DNA of 64,000 nucleotides, taken from NCBI GenBank assembly GCA_045578425.1, contig JAZNKF010000065.1, positions 10,813 to 74,812 of the forward strand. The letters are read 5' to 3'. The stretch is from RGIG3009 sp045578425 (GTDB lineage Bacteria > Bacillota > Clostridia > Oscillospirales > Acutalibacteraceae). Below the pieces are notes generated by a model. The model was given only the letters and a program-made list of their open reading frames with translations, did no database searches and was not told where the DNA came from. The position numbers and the translations under genes were made by a program. Positions 24,491 through 33,325 of the stretch are shown piece by piece (the first letter of the stretch is position 1; the number at the start of each line of letters is the position of its first letter).

Positions 24491-25678
24491 ATGAAAATAC
24501 TTGTCATTTGTCAGCATTATTGGCCGGAACCGTTCGTTTTGGAAGATACTTGTGAAGAACTGGTTCGCCGCGGTCACACCGTTCATGTGGTAACCGGTGT
24601 TCCCAATTATCCGATGGGTTATATTTACGAAGACTACAAAAAAGGGAAAAACCGAACACAAGAACGCGGCGGTGTGCGTATTACCAGAACATTCACTATT
24701 GGACGGCGGCAAAACGTGCTGTTCCGTTTTCTTAATTACTTTAGTTTTGCGATTTCTTCCACACGGTATGTCCGCCGTTTGAAAGAAGAGTACGATGTGG
24801 TATATACCAATCAGCTTTCTCCCATCATGATGGTAAATGCCGCTATGGTGTATGCAAAAAAATGGAAGAAAAAAGCGGTTTTGTATTGCATGGATTTGTG
24901 GCCGGCAAGCCTTGCTGCCGGTGGTATCAGCCAACGTTCTCCCATTTACAAAATTTTCAGTGCTGTTTCCGGTTGGTTGTATCGCAAGGCTGACAGAATT
25001 TTGGTAACTTCCCGTATGTTTGAGGAATATTTTGAGCAAAAATTTAATATTGGCTCCGATATTGTGGAATACTTACCTCAATACGCCGATAACCGCTTTG
25101 CTACGTTGCCCGAACAACCGTTGGACCAAACCGTTGATTTGATGTTTGCGGGGAATATCGGCACCGCACAAAGTATTCCCACCATCTTACACGCCGCCAA
25201 ATTGCTGGAAGACAACGAGCAACTGCGATGGCACATCATCGGCGACGGCTCGGAATTGGAAAATTCTAAAAAACTCGCCAAAGAGCTGGAGCTACAACAT
25301 GTTATCTTTTACGGCCGTAAACCAATGGAAGAAATGCCGATGTATTATGCCAAGGCCGATGCCATGCTGCTGACATTGACGGCAGACCCTTTTATCTCCA
25401 TGACATTACCCGGCAAAGCGCAAACGTATATGGCGGCGGGCAAACCCATTATTGCCGCCGGAAACGGTGAAATACACCGTGTGCTGTCGGATGCCGGTTG
25501 CGGATTTTGCGGACCTGCCGAAGATGCTGAAGGCTTAGCAAATGCTGTCCGAGAATTTTTGGAACATCCCAACCGCGAGGAATTGGGCAAAATTGCTCGA
25601 GAATATTATGAACAACATTTCACGCGCGATATGTTTATGGATTCTTTGGAACAAGAACTCAAAAATGCTTGTCAATGA
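24491..25678 (+). CDS. Family 4 glycosyltransferase, WbuB-like (probable L-FucNAc transferase)
   Basis: A 395-residue GT-B enzyme. ILVICQHYWPEPF at the start, GVPNYPMG, MDLWPASL, FAGNIGTAQS, IIGDGSE and the C-terminal GKAQTYMAAGKPIIA are typical of WbuB. It lies directly before the three genes for UDP-L-FucNAc synthesis, the same partnership seen in E. coli O26-type loci, so L-FucNAc is the inferred donor sugar. ATG 24491 has a GAG-rich stretch 8 bases before it; ATG 24479 is an alternative. Cytoplasmic, membrane-associated. Confidence 0.85.
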   Translation: MKILVICQHYWPEPFVLEDTCEELVRRGHTVHVVTGVPNYPMGYIYEDYKKGKNRTQERGGVRITRTFTIGRRQNVLFRFLNYFSFAISSTRYVRRLKEEYDVVYTNQLSPIMMVNAAMVYAKKWKKKAVLYCMDLWPASLAAGGISQRSPIYKIFSAVSGWLYRKADRILVTSRMFEEYFEQKFNIGSDIVEYLPQYADNRFATLPEQPLDQTVDLMFAGNIGTAQSIPTILHAAKLLEDNEQLRWHIIGDGSELENSKKLAKELELQHVIFYGRKPMEEMPMYYAKADAMLLTLTADPFISMTLPGKAQTYMAAGKPIIAAGNGEIHRVLSDAGCGFCGPAEDAEGLANAVREFLEHPNREELGKIAREYYEQHFTRDMFMDSLEQELKNACQ

Positions 25679-25712
25679 TAAAATTTAGATAAATCAAACG
25701 GAGGAATTTGCA

Positions 25713-26759
25713 ATGTCTCAATTTACCGGAAAAACCCTCATGATCACCGGTGGTACCGGTTCTTTTGGTAATGCTGTTCTCAATCGTTTTTTGAAAACCG
25801 ATATCGGAGAGATTCGCGTATTTTCTCGCGATGAGAAAAAGCAAGACGATATGCGCCATGAGTTTCAATCAAAAATGCCGGAAGTGGCAGAAAAAATCAA
25901 GTTTTTTATCGGCGATGTTCGTGATTTGGCATCGGTGAAAAACGCCATGCACGGTGTGGATTATATTTTCCACGCCGCTGCTCTCAAACAAGTCCCTTCC
26001 TGCGAATTTTTCCCGATGGAAGCAGTCCGCACCAACGTTATCGGCACGGACAACGTTTTGACCGCCGCTATTGAAGCAGGCGTTCAAAATATCGTGTGCC
26101 TTTCCACCGATAAAGCCGCTTATCCCATCAACGCCATGGGTATTTCCAAAGCGTTGGAAGAACGCGTTTCCGTGGCGAAATCGCGTACGGTTTCTCCCGA
26201 AAAAACCAAAATTTGTTGCACACGTTACGGTAACGTTATGTGCAGCCGCGGTTCGGTAATTCCGCTTTGGATTGACCAAATTCGCCGCGGTGAGGATATT
26301 ACCATTACCGATCCTAATATGACTCGCTTTATTATGAGTTTGGAAGAAGCAGTTGACCTGGTTCTTTTTGCTTTTGAACACGGTGTTTCGGGTGATATTT
26401 TGGTGCAAAAAGCACCTGCGTGTACCATTGAAACACAAGCCAAAGCCGTGCTGGAATTGTTTGATAAAGAACACAAATGCGGTATTAAAATCATTGGTAT
26501 TCGTCACGGTGAAAAGAGTTATGAAACCTTGCTCACCAATGAAGAATGTGCCAATGCCGAAGATTTGGGTAATTTTTATCGTGTGCCTTGTGATAAACGA
26601 AATTTAAATTACGATAAATATTTCAATCAAGGTGACAAAACACGCAATCCGTTATCAGAGTTTAATTCCAACAACACCGAACGCTTAAACGTGGAGCAAG
26701 TAAAAGAAAAATTATTAACTTTGCAATATATTCGCGACGAATTAGCGAAGGAGTTATAA
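25713..26759 (+). CDS. fnlA: UDP-GlcNAc 4,6-dehydratase/5-epimerase, FnlA/CapE type
   Basis: A 348-residue extended SDR. TGGTGSFG (10-17) binds the nucleotide; STDKAAYPINAMG lies where the catalytic region of this subgroup is, with Met-Gly-Ile-Ser-Lys following. It is the first enzyme of the UDP-L-FucNAc route: dehydration of UDP-GlcNAc with epimerisation at C5. The length is typical. CGGAGGAA precedes the ATG and fnlB starts one base after its stop, so the operon order fnlA-fnlB-fnlC matches known FucNAc loci. Confidence 0.9.
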   Translation: MSQFTGKTLMITGGTGSFGNAVLNRFLKTDIGEIRVFSRDEKKQDDMRHEFQSKMPEVAEKIKFFIGDVRDLASVKNAMHGVDYIFHAAALKQVPSCEFFPMEAVRTNVIGTDNVLTAAIEAGVQNIVCLSTDKAAYPINAMGISKALEERVSVAKSRTVSPEKTKICCTRYGNVMCSRGSVIPLWIDQIRRGEDITITDPNMTRFIMSLEEAVDLVLFAFEHGVSGDILVQKAPACTIETQAKAVLELFDKEHKCGIKIIGIRHGEKSYETLLTNEECANAEDLGNFYRVPCDKRNLNYDKYFNQGDKTRNPLSEFNSNNTERLNVEQVKEKLLTLQYIRDELAKEL

Positions 26760-26760
26760 T

Positions 26761-27960
26761 ATGAATATTCTCGTCACGGGTGCCGCCGGTTTTGTGGGAA
26801 AAAACTTGGCAGAAGCCTTACGTTGTATCAAAGACGGTAAAGACCGCACACATCCGGCGATTACCGTAGAAGAACTGTATCTGTATGATATTGATTCTCC
26901 TGCCAGCGTATTGGAAGAAGGCTGCCAAAAAGCAGATTTTGTTTTCAATTTAGCCGGCGTTAACCGTCCGCAAAGCCAAGAGGAATTTATGCAAGGTAAT
27001 TTTGGCTTTGCTTCTACGTTATTGGACACGTTAAAAAAGCACAATAACACCTGCCCCGTTATGCTTTCCTCCTCAATTCAAGCCACTTTGGTCGGTCGTT
27101 ATGCCGACGGGGAATACGGGAAGAGCAAAAAGGCCGGCGAGGACTTGTTTTTTGCCTACGGCGAAGAAACGGGTGCTAAAGTCTTGGTTTACCGTTTCCC
27201 TAATTTGTTTGGGAAGTGGTGTCGCCCAAATTACAATTCCGCAGTAGCCACTTTTTGTCATAACATAGCGAACGATTTGCCCATTACGGTCAATGACCCC
27301 AGTGTACAGCTGGAATTGTTGTACATTGACGATTTGATTGATGAGATGCTGTGTGCCTTAGAAGGTGTAGAGCATCGTTGCGAGTTTGATGGTGTGAATA
27401 CCGTGCTGACGAAAGACGGGAAATATTGTGCCGCACCGATTACACATCATGTCACCTTGGGAGAAATCGTCGATTTGCTGTACCGTTTTGCAGAACAACC
27501 GCAAACGTTGGTAATGCCCCCTATTCCCGAAGGAAGCTTTGCCAAGAAATTATATGCCACGTATCTTTCGTACTTACCCAAGGAAAAGGTGTCTTTTCCG
27601 TTGAAAATGAACGTGGATGCTCGCGGCAGCTTTACCGAATTACTCAAAACGGAAAGTTGCGGTCAATTCAGTGTAAATATCTCCAAGCCCGGCATTACCA
27701 AGGGGCAACATTGGCATCATACCAAATGGGAATTTTTTATTGTTGTTTCCGGTCATGGTTTGATTCAATTGCGGAAAATAGGTTCCGACGAAGTGTTGAA
27801 TTATGAAGTTTCCGGCGAAAAAATCGAAGCCGTTCATATGCTCCCCGGTTACACGCACAACATTATTAACCTCAGCGACACCGAAGACATGGTAACGCTG
27901 ATGTGGGCGAACGAGCTCTTTTCCCCCAATAAACCCGACACTTTTTTTGAACAAGTGTAA
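26761..27960 (+). CDS. fnlB: UDP-2-acetamido-2,6-dideoxyhexose reductase, FnlB/CapF type
   Basis: A 399-residue two-domain protein. An N-terminal SDR domain (TGAAGFVGKN at 6-15; GKSKKAGED in the YxxxK region) is joined to a C-terminal cupin (about 270-395) with KGQHWHHTKWEFF and PGYTHNI, whose His residues bind the metal. The pair carries out epimerisation and NADPH-dependent reduction of the 4-keto sugar made by FnlA. This SDR-cupin fusion is diagnostic of CapF. GGAG lies 8 bases ahead of the start. Confidence 0.9.
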   Translation: MNILVTGAAGFVGKNLAEALRCIKDGKDRTHPAITVEELYLYDIDSPASVLEEGCQKADFVFNLAGVNRPQSQEEFMQGNFGFASTLLDTLKKHNNTCPVMLSSSIQATLVGRYADGEYGKSKKAGEDLFFAYGEETGAKVLVYRFPNLFGKWCRPNYNSAVATFCHNIANDLPITVNDPSVQLELLYIDDLIDEMLCALEGVEHRCEFDGVNTVLTKDGKYCAAPITHHVTLGEIVDLLYRFAEQPQTLVMPPIPEGSFAKKLYATYLSYLPKEKVSFPLKMNVDARGSFTELLKTESCGQFSVNISKPGITKGQHWHHTKWEFFIVVSGHGLIQLRKIGSDEVLNYEVSGEKIEAVHMLPGYTHNIINLSDTEDMVTLMWANELFSPNKPDTFFEQV

Positions 27961-28042
27961 GACAGTTTCTGCCACCGCTTTTTTGTGGCGGATTTTTGTC
28001 TATTACATGGCAATTTTTAACTTCTGACGAGGTGGTAAAACG

Positions 28043-29227
28043 ATGGATATTAAATTGGATTATTCGGACGTTTCTTTCCAAAACAACGGTAAATTAAAAT
28101 TGTTGATTATTGTCGGCACACGACCGGAAATTATTCGTTTGGCAGCCGTTATCAACAAATGCCGTCAATATTTTGATTGTGTTTTGGCACATACCGGCCA
28201 AAACTACGACTACAATTTGAACGGTATTTTCTTCCGTGATTTGGGACTTGCCGACCCGGAAGTGTATATGGATGCGGTGGGCGATGATTTGGGGGCAACC
28301 GTCGGTAATATTATTAACTGCTCTTACAAACTGATGGCGCAAATCAAACCCGACGCTCTGTTAATTTTGGGTGACACGAACTCTTGCCTTTCTGCTATTC
28401 CTGCCAAGCGGTTGCATATTCCGATTTTCCATATGGAAGCCGGCAACCGTTGCAAGGACGAATGTTTACCGGAAGAAACCAACCGCCGCATCGTTGACAT
28501 TATTTCGGACGTTAACTTGGCCTATTCCGAACATGCACGCAAATATTTGCACGAATGCGGTCTACCCAAAGAACGCGTGTACGTTACCGGCTCTCCCATG
28601 GCGGAAGTGTTGCGTAACAATTTGGCAGCGATTGAGGCTTCTGATGTGCACAAACGCCTGGGATTGGAAAAAGGAAAATATATTTTACTTTCTGCTCATC
28701 GCGAAGAAAATATTGATACCGAAAAGAATTTCCTTTCGTTATTTACTGCCATTAACAAAATGGCTGAAAAATATGATATGCCGATTTTGTATTCTTGCCA
28801 TCCGCGTTCCCGTAATCGTTTGGAAAAAAGCGGTTTTGTGCTTGATAAACGCGTGATTCAAAATGAGCCGCTTGGTTTCCACGATTACAACTGCTTGCAA
28901 ATGAATGCGTTTTGTTGTGTTTCCGACTCGGGTACCTTGCCGGAAGAAAGCAGTTTCTTTACTTCGGTCGGTCATCCCTTCCCCGCTGTGTGTATTCGCA
29001 CCTCGACGGAACGTCCCGAAGCGCTTGACAAAGCCGACTTTATCTTGGCCGGTATTGACGAAAAAAGTTTGTTGCAAGCAGTGGATACGGCTGTACAAAT
29101 GAATCTGGACGGAAATCACGGTATCCCCGTGCCGGATTATGTGGAAGAAAACGTTTCCACCAAAGTTGTTAAGCTTATTCAATCGTATACCGGTGTGGTT
29201 AATAAAATGGTTTGGAGAAAAGGTTGA
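28043..29227 (+). CDS. fnlC: UDP-L-FucNAc synthase (2-epimerase), FnlC/CapG type
   Basis: A 394-residue non-hydrolysing UDP-HexNAc 2-epimerase relative (WecB fold). VGTRPEIIRLA, HTGQNYD, GDTNSCL, EAGNRCKDECLPEE and the C-terminal DSGTLPEE block are conserved; the RCKDECLPEETNRR variant is that of FnlC/CapG rather than WecB. It completes UDP-N-acetyl-L-fucosamine. GAGGTGG precedes the ATG. An 82-base gap from fnlB contains a GC-rich hairpin (GCCACCGC/GTGGCGG), possibly a processing or attenuation site. Confidence 0.89.
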   Translation: MDIKLDYSDVSFQNNGKLKLLIIVGTRPEIIRLAAVINKCRQYFDCVLAHTGQNYDYNLNGIFFRDLGLADPEVYMDAVGDDLGATVGNIINCSYKLMAQIKPDALLILGDTNSCLSAIPAKRLHIPIFHMEAGNRCKDECLPEETNRRIVDIISDVNLAYSEHARKYLHECGLPKERVYVTGSPMAEVLRNNLAAIEASDVHKRLGLEKGKYILLSAHREENIDTEKNFLSLFTAINKMAEKYDMPILYSCHPRSRNRLEKSGFVLDKRVIQNEPLGFHDYNCLQMNAFCCVSDSGTLPEESSFFTSVGHPFPAVCIRTSTERPEALDKADFILAGIDEKSLLQAVDTAVQMNLDGNHGIPVPDYVEENVSTKVVKLIQSYTGVVNKMVWRKG

Positions 29228-29253
29228 CATTCTTTCGACCTTGCAAAGAAACG

Positions 29254-30270
29254 ATGAAAACATTAAATTATAACAATAACACGTTGGATGTTTTTCGTAT
29301 TATTGCCACTATTCAGGTCTTTTTTGGGCATGTAATTACACACTTTAAGTTACCCGAATGGCATGAGCCTGTATACTTTGTACGCGGTGTGCCGATTTTG
29401 TTTGCACTTTGCGGTTTTTTGGCTGCAAAATCGCTGGACGGAAAACCTCCTGTCAGGGAATATTTCAAGCAACGTGCTATTCGCATACTCCCCGCTTTTT
29501 GGGCATGTATCCTTATCAACACCGTAATAATTGCGGTGTTGTATGCAACTGTACCAACGGTAAAGCAAGGTGTTATTTATCTCTTTACCCAATTTGCCGG
29601 CTTGAATTTTTACACCGGCGATTGGTTGCGCGAATACGGTGTAGGCACTCCCAATGGCGTCTTATGGACCATTTCCGTGCAAATTCAATTTTATATCATT
29701 GCTCCGCTTCTTAAAAAAATTCTTGCCAAACGAAATCTTTTGTTTGGTGGTATAACGGTTTTGGTTTTGGCGGCTGTCAGTATTTTGTGCAACCGTTTGG
29801 AACCGTATTTGCCGGTGCTGGTATTCAAGCTAATTAACGTTACCGTGTTACCCTATGCTTACTTTTTGGTGTTCGGCATGGTCGTTTGGGAACACCGTGA
29901 TACGATTATCCCCGCCTTGACTCGGTTTAAATGGTTTTTTGCCATTGCGTACGTCGTGTGGAAGTTTGCAGAAATCCACCTTTCTTTTCCCCATGTCTTA
30001 GATGGTTATTTGTATAACACCATTACGGCATTACTGTTGGCTTGTGTCTTGTTTGGTTTTTCCTTTATGCGTAAATGGCGAGCACCGATTGATTTAACGT
30101 ATGGTTTTTATTTATACCACATGGTCATTATCAATGTTGTGGTAGAATTGGGGTATACGTCTGCCAATTGGTTGCTTATATTGATTATTGCTATTGCAAC
30201 CACCCTTTGTGCATGGTTATCACAAATTTTGGTGGAGAAACCTTGCGTAAAATGGCTTAAAAAGAGGTAA
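29254..30270 (+). CDS. Acyltransferase 3 (OafA/YrhL-like) membrane protein
   Basis: A 338-residue protein with about ten transmembrane helices. The family pattern is seen in LDVFRIIATIQVFFGHVITH, given here as LDVFRII and FGHVITH (catalytic-type His), YFKQRAIRILPAFW (RxxR region) and the LYHMVIIN motif near the end. Members O-acetylate or otherwise acylate surface polysaccharides at the membrane. ATG 29254 is chosen from homology; a TTG frame from 29212 overlaps fnlC but has no ribosome site. It is inside the plus arm. Confidence 0.85.
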   Translation: MKTLNYNNNTLDVFRIIATIQVFFGHVITHFKLPEWHEPVYFVRGVPILFALCGFLAAKSLDGKPPVREYFKQRAIRILPAFWACILINTVIIAVLYATVPTVKQGVIYLFTQFAGLNFYTGDWLREYGVGTPNGVLWTISVQIQFYIIAPLLKKILAKRNLLFGGITVLVLAAVSILCNRLEPYLPVLVFKLINVTVLPYAYFLVFGMVVWEHRDTIIPALTRFKWFFAIAYVVWKFAEIHLSFPHVLDGYLYNTITALLLACVLFGFSFMRKWRAPIDLTYGFYLYHMVIINVVVELGYTSANWLLILIIAIATTLCAWLSQILVEKPCVKWLKKR

Positions 30271-30275
30271 AAATT

Positions 30276-31445
30276 ATGGATGATTTAAAACGATACAGCA
30301 AGAAACTGATACTCCGTGCATTGCTTTCGCCGTTTCGCTTGTTCCCTGTTCGACAAAATCGTGTTTTTTTAATTAACGATTTGGCGTATAATTATTCCGA
30401 TAGTCCCAAATTCGTGTGCGAATATTTGCAGCAACACTATGAGGGCAAATTGGACTTGGTTTTCGGCGGTCGTCCTCCGCAAACGGACGGTGTGACCACC
30501 GGTGTGAAGTTTGTCAAGCGCAATTCATTGCAATATTTTTATAATGCGATGACTGCCAAAGTATTGCTGACAAACAGCGGTGGTTTTTCCTACCTGCCGC
30601 TTCGCAAAAAACAATACGTTATCAACACCTGGCACGGTGGCGGTGCTTATAAAAAATGTGGTCGGCATATGTATGAGGATACCAAGTTTTTCAGAAAAGA
30701 TTTGCATCTGTCGTCTGACCAAACCAACGTGTTTTTGTCCACTTGTACCCGTTTTTCCGATGTGGTTTCGGATTCTATGTTGGTGCCGCGCGATATTTTT
30801 TGGCAAATCGGATTGCCCCGCAACGATATTTTAGCTCACGGTGATGAAGCGGTTCGCGCCAAGGTACGACAAACTATCGGTTTGGCGGAAAATGAAAAAC
30901 TGATTCTTTTTGCCCCTACCTATCGCAAACCCGATGATAATTATTTCAAAAATTCCATTGCTATCTCCTACGGCGTGGATGTGGAACGCGTTTGCCGCGC
31001 CATGTCCGAACGTTTCGGAGGAAAATGGCGGTTTGGATTCCGTTTTCATCCGTGTGTTACCAACCGCGATGAACTTCCCGCCGGTGATTGTTTGGATTTA
31101 TCCGATTATCCCGATATGCAAGAACTGCTGTGCACGGCAGATGCCATGATCAACGATTTTTCTTCTTCTATGTGGGATTTTATGTTAACCGGTCGTCCCA
31201 GTTTCTTGTTTGCCGTGGACTTAGAGCATTACGTTGCCACCACGGAGGTTTACACACCTGTTTCTGAGTGGCCGTTCCCGCAAGCCGTCAACAACGACGA
31301 GTTAGAACGTAACATATTGGAATTTAACGAGGAAGATTATCGCGCGGCCTGCGACCGTCATTACCGCGACCTTGGCGGCAGTGAATCGGGCATGGCGACA
31401 AAACTTGTTTGCGAACGCATTGCCGAGCAATGTAACCTTGCTTAA
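30276..31445 (+). CDS. CDP-glycerol/CDP-polyol phosphotransferase, TagB/TagF family
   Basis: A 389-residue GT-B type phosphotransferase. NTWHGGGAYKKCG gives the conserved HG motif, followed by IGLPRNDIL, LFAPTYRKPD, FRFHPCV and the signature INDFSSSMWDFML. These enzymes move glycerol- or ribitol-phosphate from a CDP carrier onto a sugar or polyol chain, as in teichoic acid. A cytidylyltransferase and an SDR follow in the same transcript and could make the CDP-activated donor. AGAGG precedes the ATG; an N-terminal amphipathic helix suggests membrane attachment. Confidence 0.88.
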   Translation: MDDLKRYSKKLILRALLSPFRLFPVRQNRVFLINDLAYNYSDSPKFVCEYLQQHYEGKLDLVFGGRPPQTDGVTTGVKFVKRNSLQYFYNAMTAKVLLTNSGGFSYLPLRKKQYVINTWHGGGAYKKCGRHMYEDTKFFRKDLHLSSDQTNVFLSTCTRFSDVVSDSMLVPRDIFWQIGLPRNDILAHGDEAVRAKVRQTIGLAENEKLILFAPTYRKPDDNYFKNSIAISYGVDVERVCRAMSERFGGKWRFGFRFHPCVTNRDELPAGDCLDLSDYPDMQELLCTADAMINDFSSSMWDFMLTGRPSFLFAVDLEHYVATTEVYTPVSEWPFPQAVNNDELERNILEFNEEDYRAACDRHYRDLGGSESGMATKLVCERIAEQCNLA

Positions 31446-31477
31446 ATTATAACGACGTATAATAGGGGGATGTTTTT

Positions 31478-32206
31478 ATGAATATTGCGGTTGTTTTTGC
31501 GGGCGGTGTCGGTTCGAGAATGCACAGTAAAGACCGTCCAAAACAGTTTTTGGAGTTATACAATAAACCCATTATTATTCATACCTTGGATATTTTTGAA
31601 CAAAGCCCCGATATCGATGCCGTGGTAGTGGCTTGTGTCAAAGAATGGCTCCCCTACATGGAAGAACTCTTGTATCGTTTTCGCATTGAGAAAGTGCGCA
31701 AAGTCGTTCCCGGCGGAGAAAGCGGACAACTTTCGATTTATAACGGTTTGTGTGCCGCCAAAGAAGTGGCCGGTGACGAACCTTCGGTTGTTTTGATTCA
31801 CGACGGTGTCCGCCCACTCATCAACGGTAAAGTGATTGCCGACAACATTCGGTCGGTAAAAGAACACGGTTCTGCCATTACCACTGCTGTGGTAAAGGAA
31901 ACCATTTTGGTTGTTAGTGAAGATAATTCGATTGATTATGTGCCGAACCGTTCCAAATCCCGCATTGCCAAAGCTCCGCAAAGTTTTTGGTTGCACGATA
32001 TTATGGCGGCACACCAACAAGCTTTGCAAGACGGCATCACCGATTTTATCGATTCTTGCACCATGATGCAGCATTACGGCAAGCCCTTGTATTTGGTGGA
32101 CGGTCCGTATGAAAACATAAAAATTACCACACCGGATGATTTTTATACGATGCGCGCCATGTTGGAAGCTAAAGAAAACGCGCAGATTTATGGTTTTGAT
32201 GCGTAA
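31478..32206 (+). CDS. Cytidylyltransferase of the IspD/TarI type
   Basis: A 242-residue nucleotidyltransferase. FAGGVGSRMHSKDRPKQFL carries the glycine and Arg-Lys nucleotide motif, HDGVRPLI the metal-binding Asp, and KAPQSF and DGPYENIKITTPDD are typical. Its place beside a TagB/F-type transferase points to activation of a polyol phosphate (ribitol-5-phosphate or similar) with CTP rather than isoprenoid synthesis. A GGGGGATG stretch precedes the ATG. IspD activity cannot be ruled out from sequence. Confidence 0.82.
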   Translation: MNIAVVFAGGVGSRMHSKDRPKQFLELYNKPIIIHTLDIFEQSPDIDAVVVACVKEWLPYMEELLYRFRIEKVRKVVPGGESGQLSIYNGLCAAKEVAGDEPSVVLIHDGVRPLINGKVIADNIRSVKEHGSAITTAVVKETILVVSEDNSIDYVPNRSKSRIAKAPQSFWLHDIMAAHQQALQDGITDFIDSCTMMQHYGKPLYLVDGPYENIKITTPDDFYTMRAMLEAKENAQIYGFDA

Positions 32207-32222
32207 TTAGGAGAAAGTATAT

Positions 32223-33293
32223 ATGATGTGCGAAAGCCCGTTAGACTCGTTTTTACAAGAAGATTTGGACTATGTGGCATCTCATTGTACGCCGCTGGAA
32301 CAGTTGAAAAACTGTTCCGTTTTGGTCACAGGTGCTACCGGTTTAGTCGGCTCATTATTGGTAAAAACCTTGGCTTGCTACAACCGCAAGAAACAAAGTA
32401 ATATTACGGTATATTTGTTTGTACGAAACTTGGAAAAAGCAAAAACCATTTTTGGGGAATTGCTTGACCGTGAGGGTGTTCACGTGGTGGTTGGCGATAT
32501 TACCGACACCAGCGAGTTGCCTCGTGTGGATTATATTTTCCATTGTGCCAGCGTTACCGCTTCCAAAACCATGATAACACAACCGGTGGAAACCATTGCC
32601 ACCGCCATAGACGGTACCAAAAACATTTTGGAATACGCCAAAAACAGCGGTGTTCGTTCACTTTTATATCTTTCGTCGATGGAAATGTATGGGTCGTTTG
32701 AGGATTGTCAAACACCCATCACCGAGGACATGTCCGGCTATGTTAATCCGTTGCTCACGCGCAGTAATTATCCGCTGAGCAAACGATTATGCGAAAATTT
32801 ATGTATTGCCTATTCGGTGGAATACGGGTTAGATATCAAGATTGCTCGGTTGGCGCAAACTTTTGGTGCCGGTGTTCTCCCCGGTGAAAACCGCGTGTTT
32901 GCGCAATTTGCGCGCAGTGCCATGAACGGTACGGATATTGTGTTGCATACCAAAGGATTATCCGAAGGAAATTATTGCTATACGGCGGATGTTATTGACG
33001 GCTTGTTCCGCATTTTGCTGTCTGGTGAAAATGGTGGGGCGTATAACGTAGTAAATGAAAAAACGCATACTACCATTGCCGATATGGCACACATGGTTGC
33101 TAAAAAACTTGCTCAAAAACCGATTGCCGTAGTTTTTGATATTCCCGAAACAAATTTGCACGGCTATGCGCAAGATACCAAAATGCGTTTATCTTCTGCC
33201 AAATTGCGCTCCTTGGGTTGGGAACCGAAAGTAGATTTAGAAGAAGCTTACCGCCGTTTGATGGGAAGTATGCACTTACAAAACATGAAATGA
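32223..33293 (+). CDS. NAD-dependent epimerase/dehydratase (extended SDR) paired with the cytidylyltransferase
   Basis: A 356-residue extended SDR. VLVTGATGLVGSLLV is the nucleotide motif near 34-48, FHCASVTASK lies before the central region, the catalytic Ser-Tyr-Lys is seen as LSSMEMYGS and YPLSKRLCE, and NVVNEKTHTTIADMA is the typical C-terminal strand. Such genes recur next to IspD/TarI-like genes in capsule loci, so it may reduce or epimerise the polyol or keto-sugar precursor. The exact substrate is unknown. TAGGAGAAAG precedes ATG 32223. Confidence 0.83.
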   Translation: MMCESPLDSFLQEDLDYVASHCTPLEQLKNCSVLVTGATGLVGSLLVKTLACYNRKKQSNITVYLFVRNLEKAKTIFGELLDREGVHVVVGDITDTSELPRVDYIFHCASVTASKTMITQPVETIATAIDGTKNILEYAKNSGVRSLLYLSSMEMYGSFEDCQTPITEDMSGYVNPLLTRSNYPLSKRLCENLCIAYSVEYGLDIKIARLAQTFGAGVLPGENRVFAQFARSAMNGTDIVLHTKGLSEGNYCYTADVIDGLFRILLSGENGGAYNVVNEKTHTTIADMAHMVAKKLAQKPIAVVFDIPETNLHGYAQDTKMRLSSAKLRSLGWEPKVDLEEAYRRLMGSMHLQNMK

Positions 33294-33325
33294 GTTCGTG
33301 TGTCGATACTTTGTGAGGTGACAAA

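Noticed and set aside
31478..32206. Housekeeping ispD
   Set aside because: Position beside a TagB/F-type transferase and an SDR in a polysaccharide arm favours a polyol-phosphate role, though not proven.
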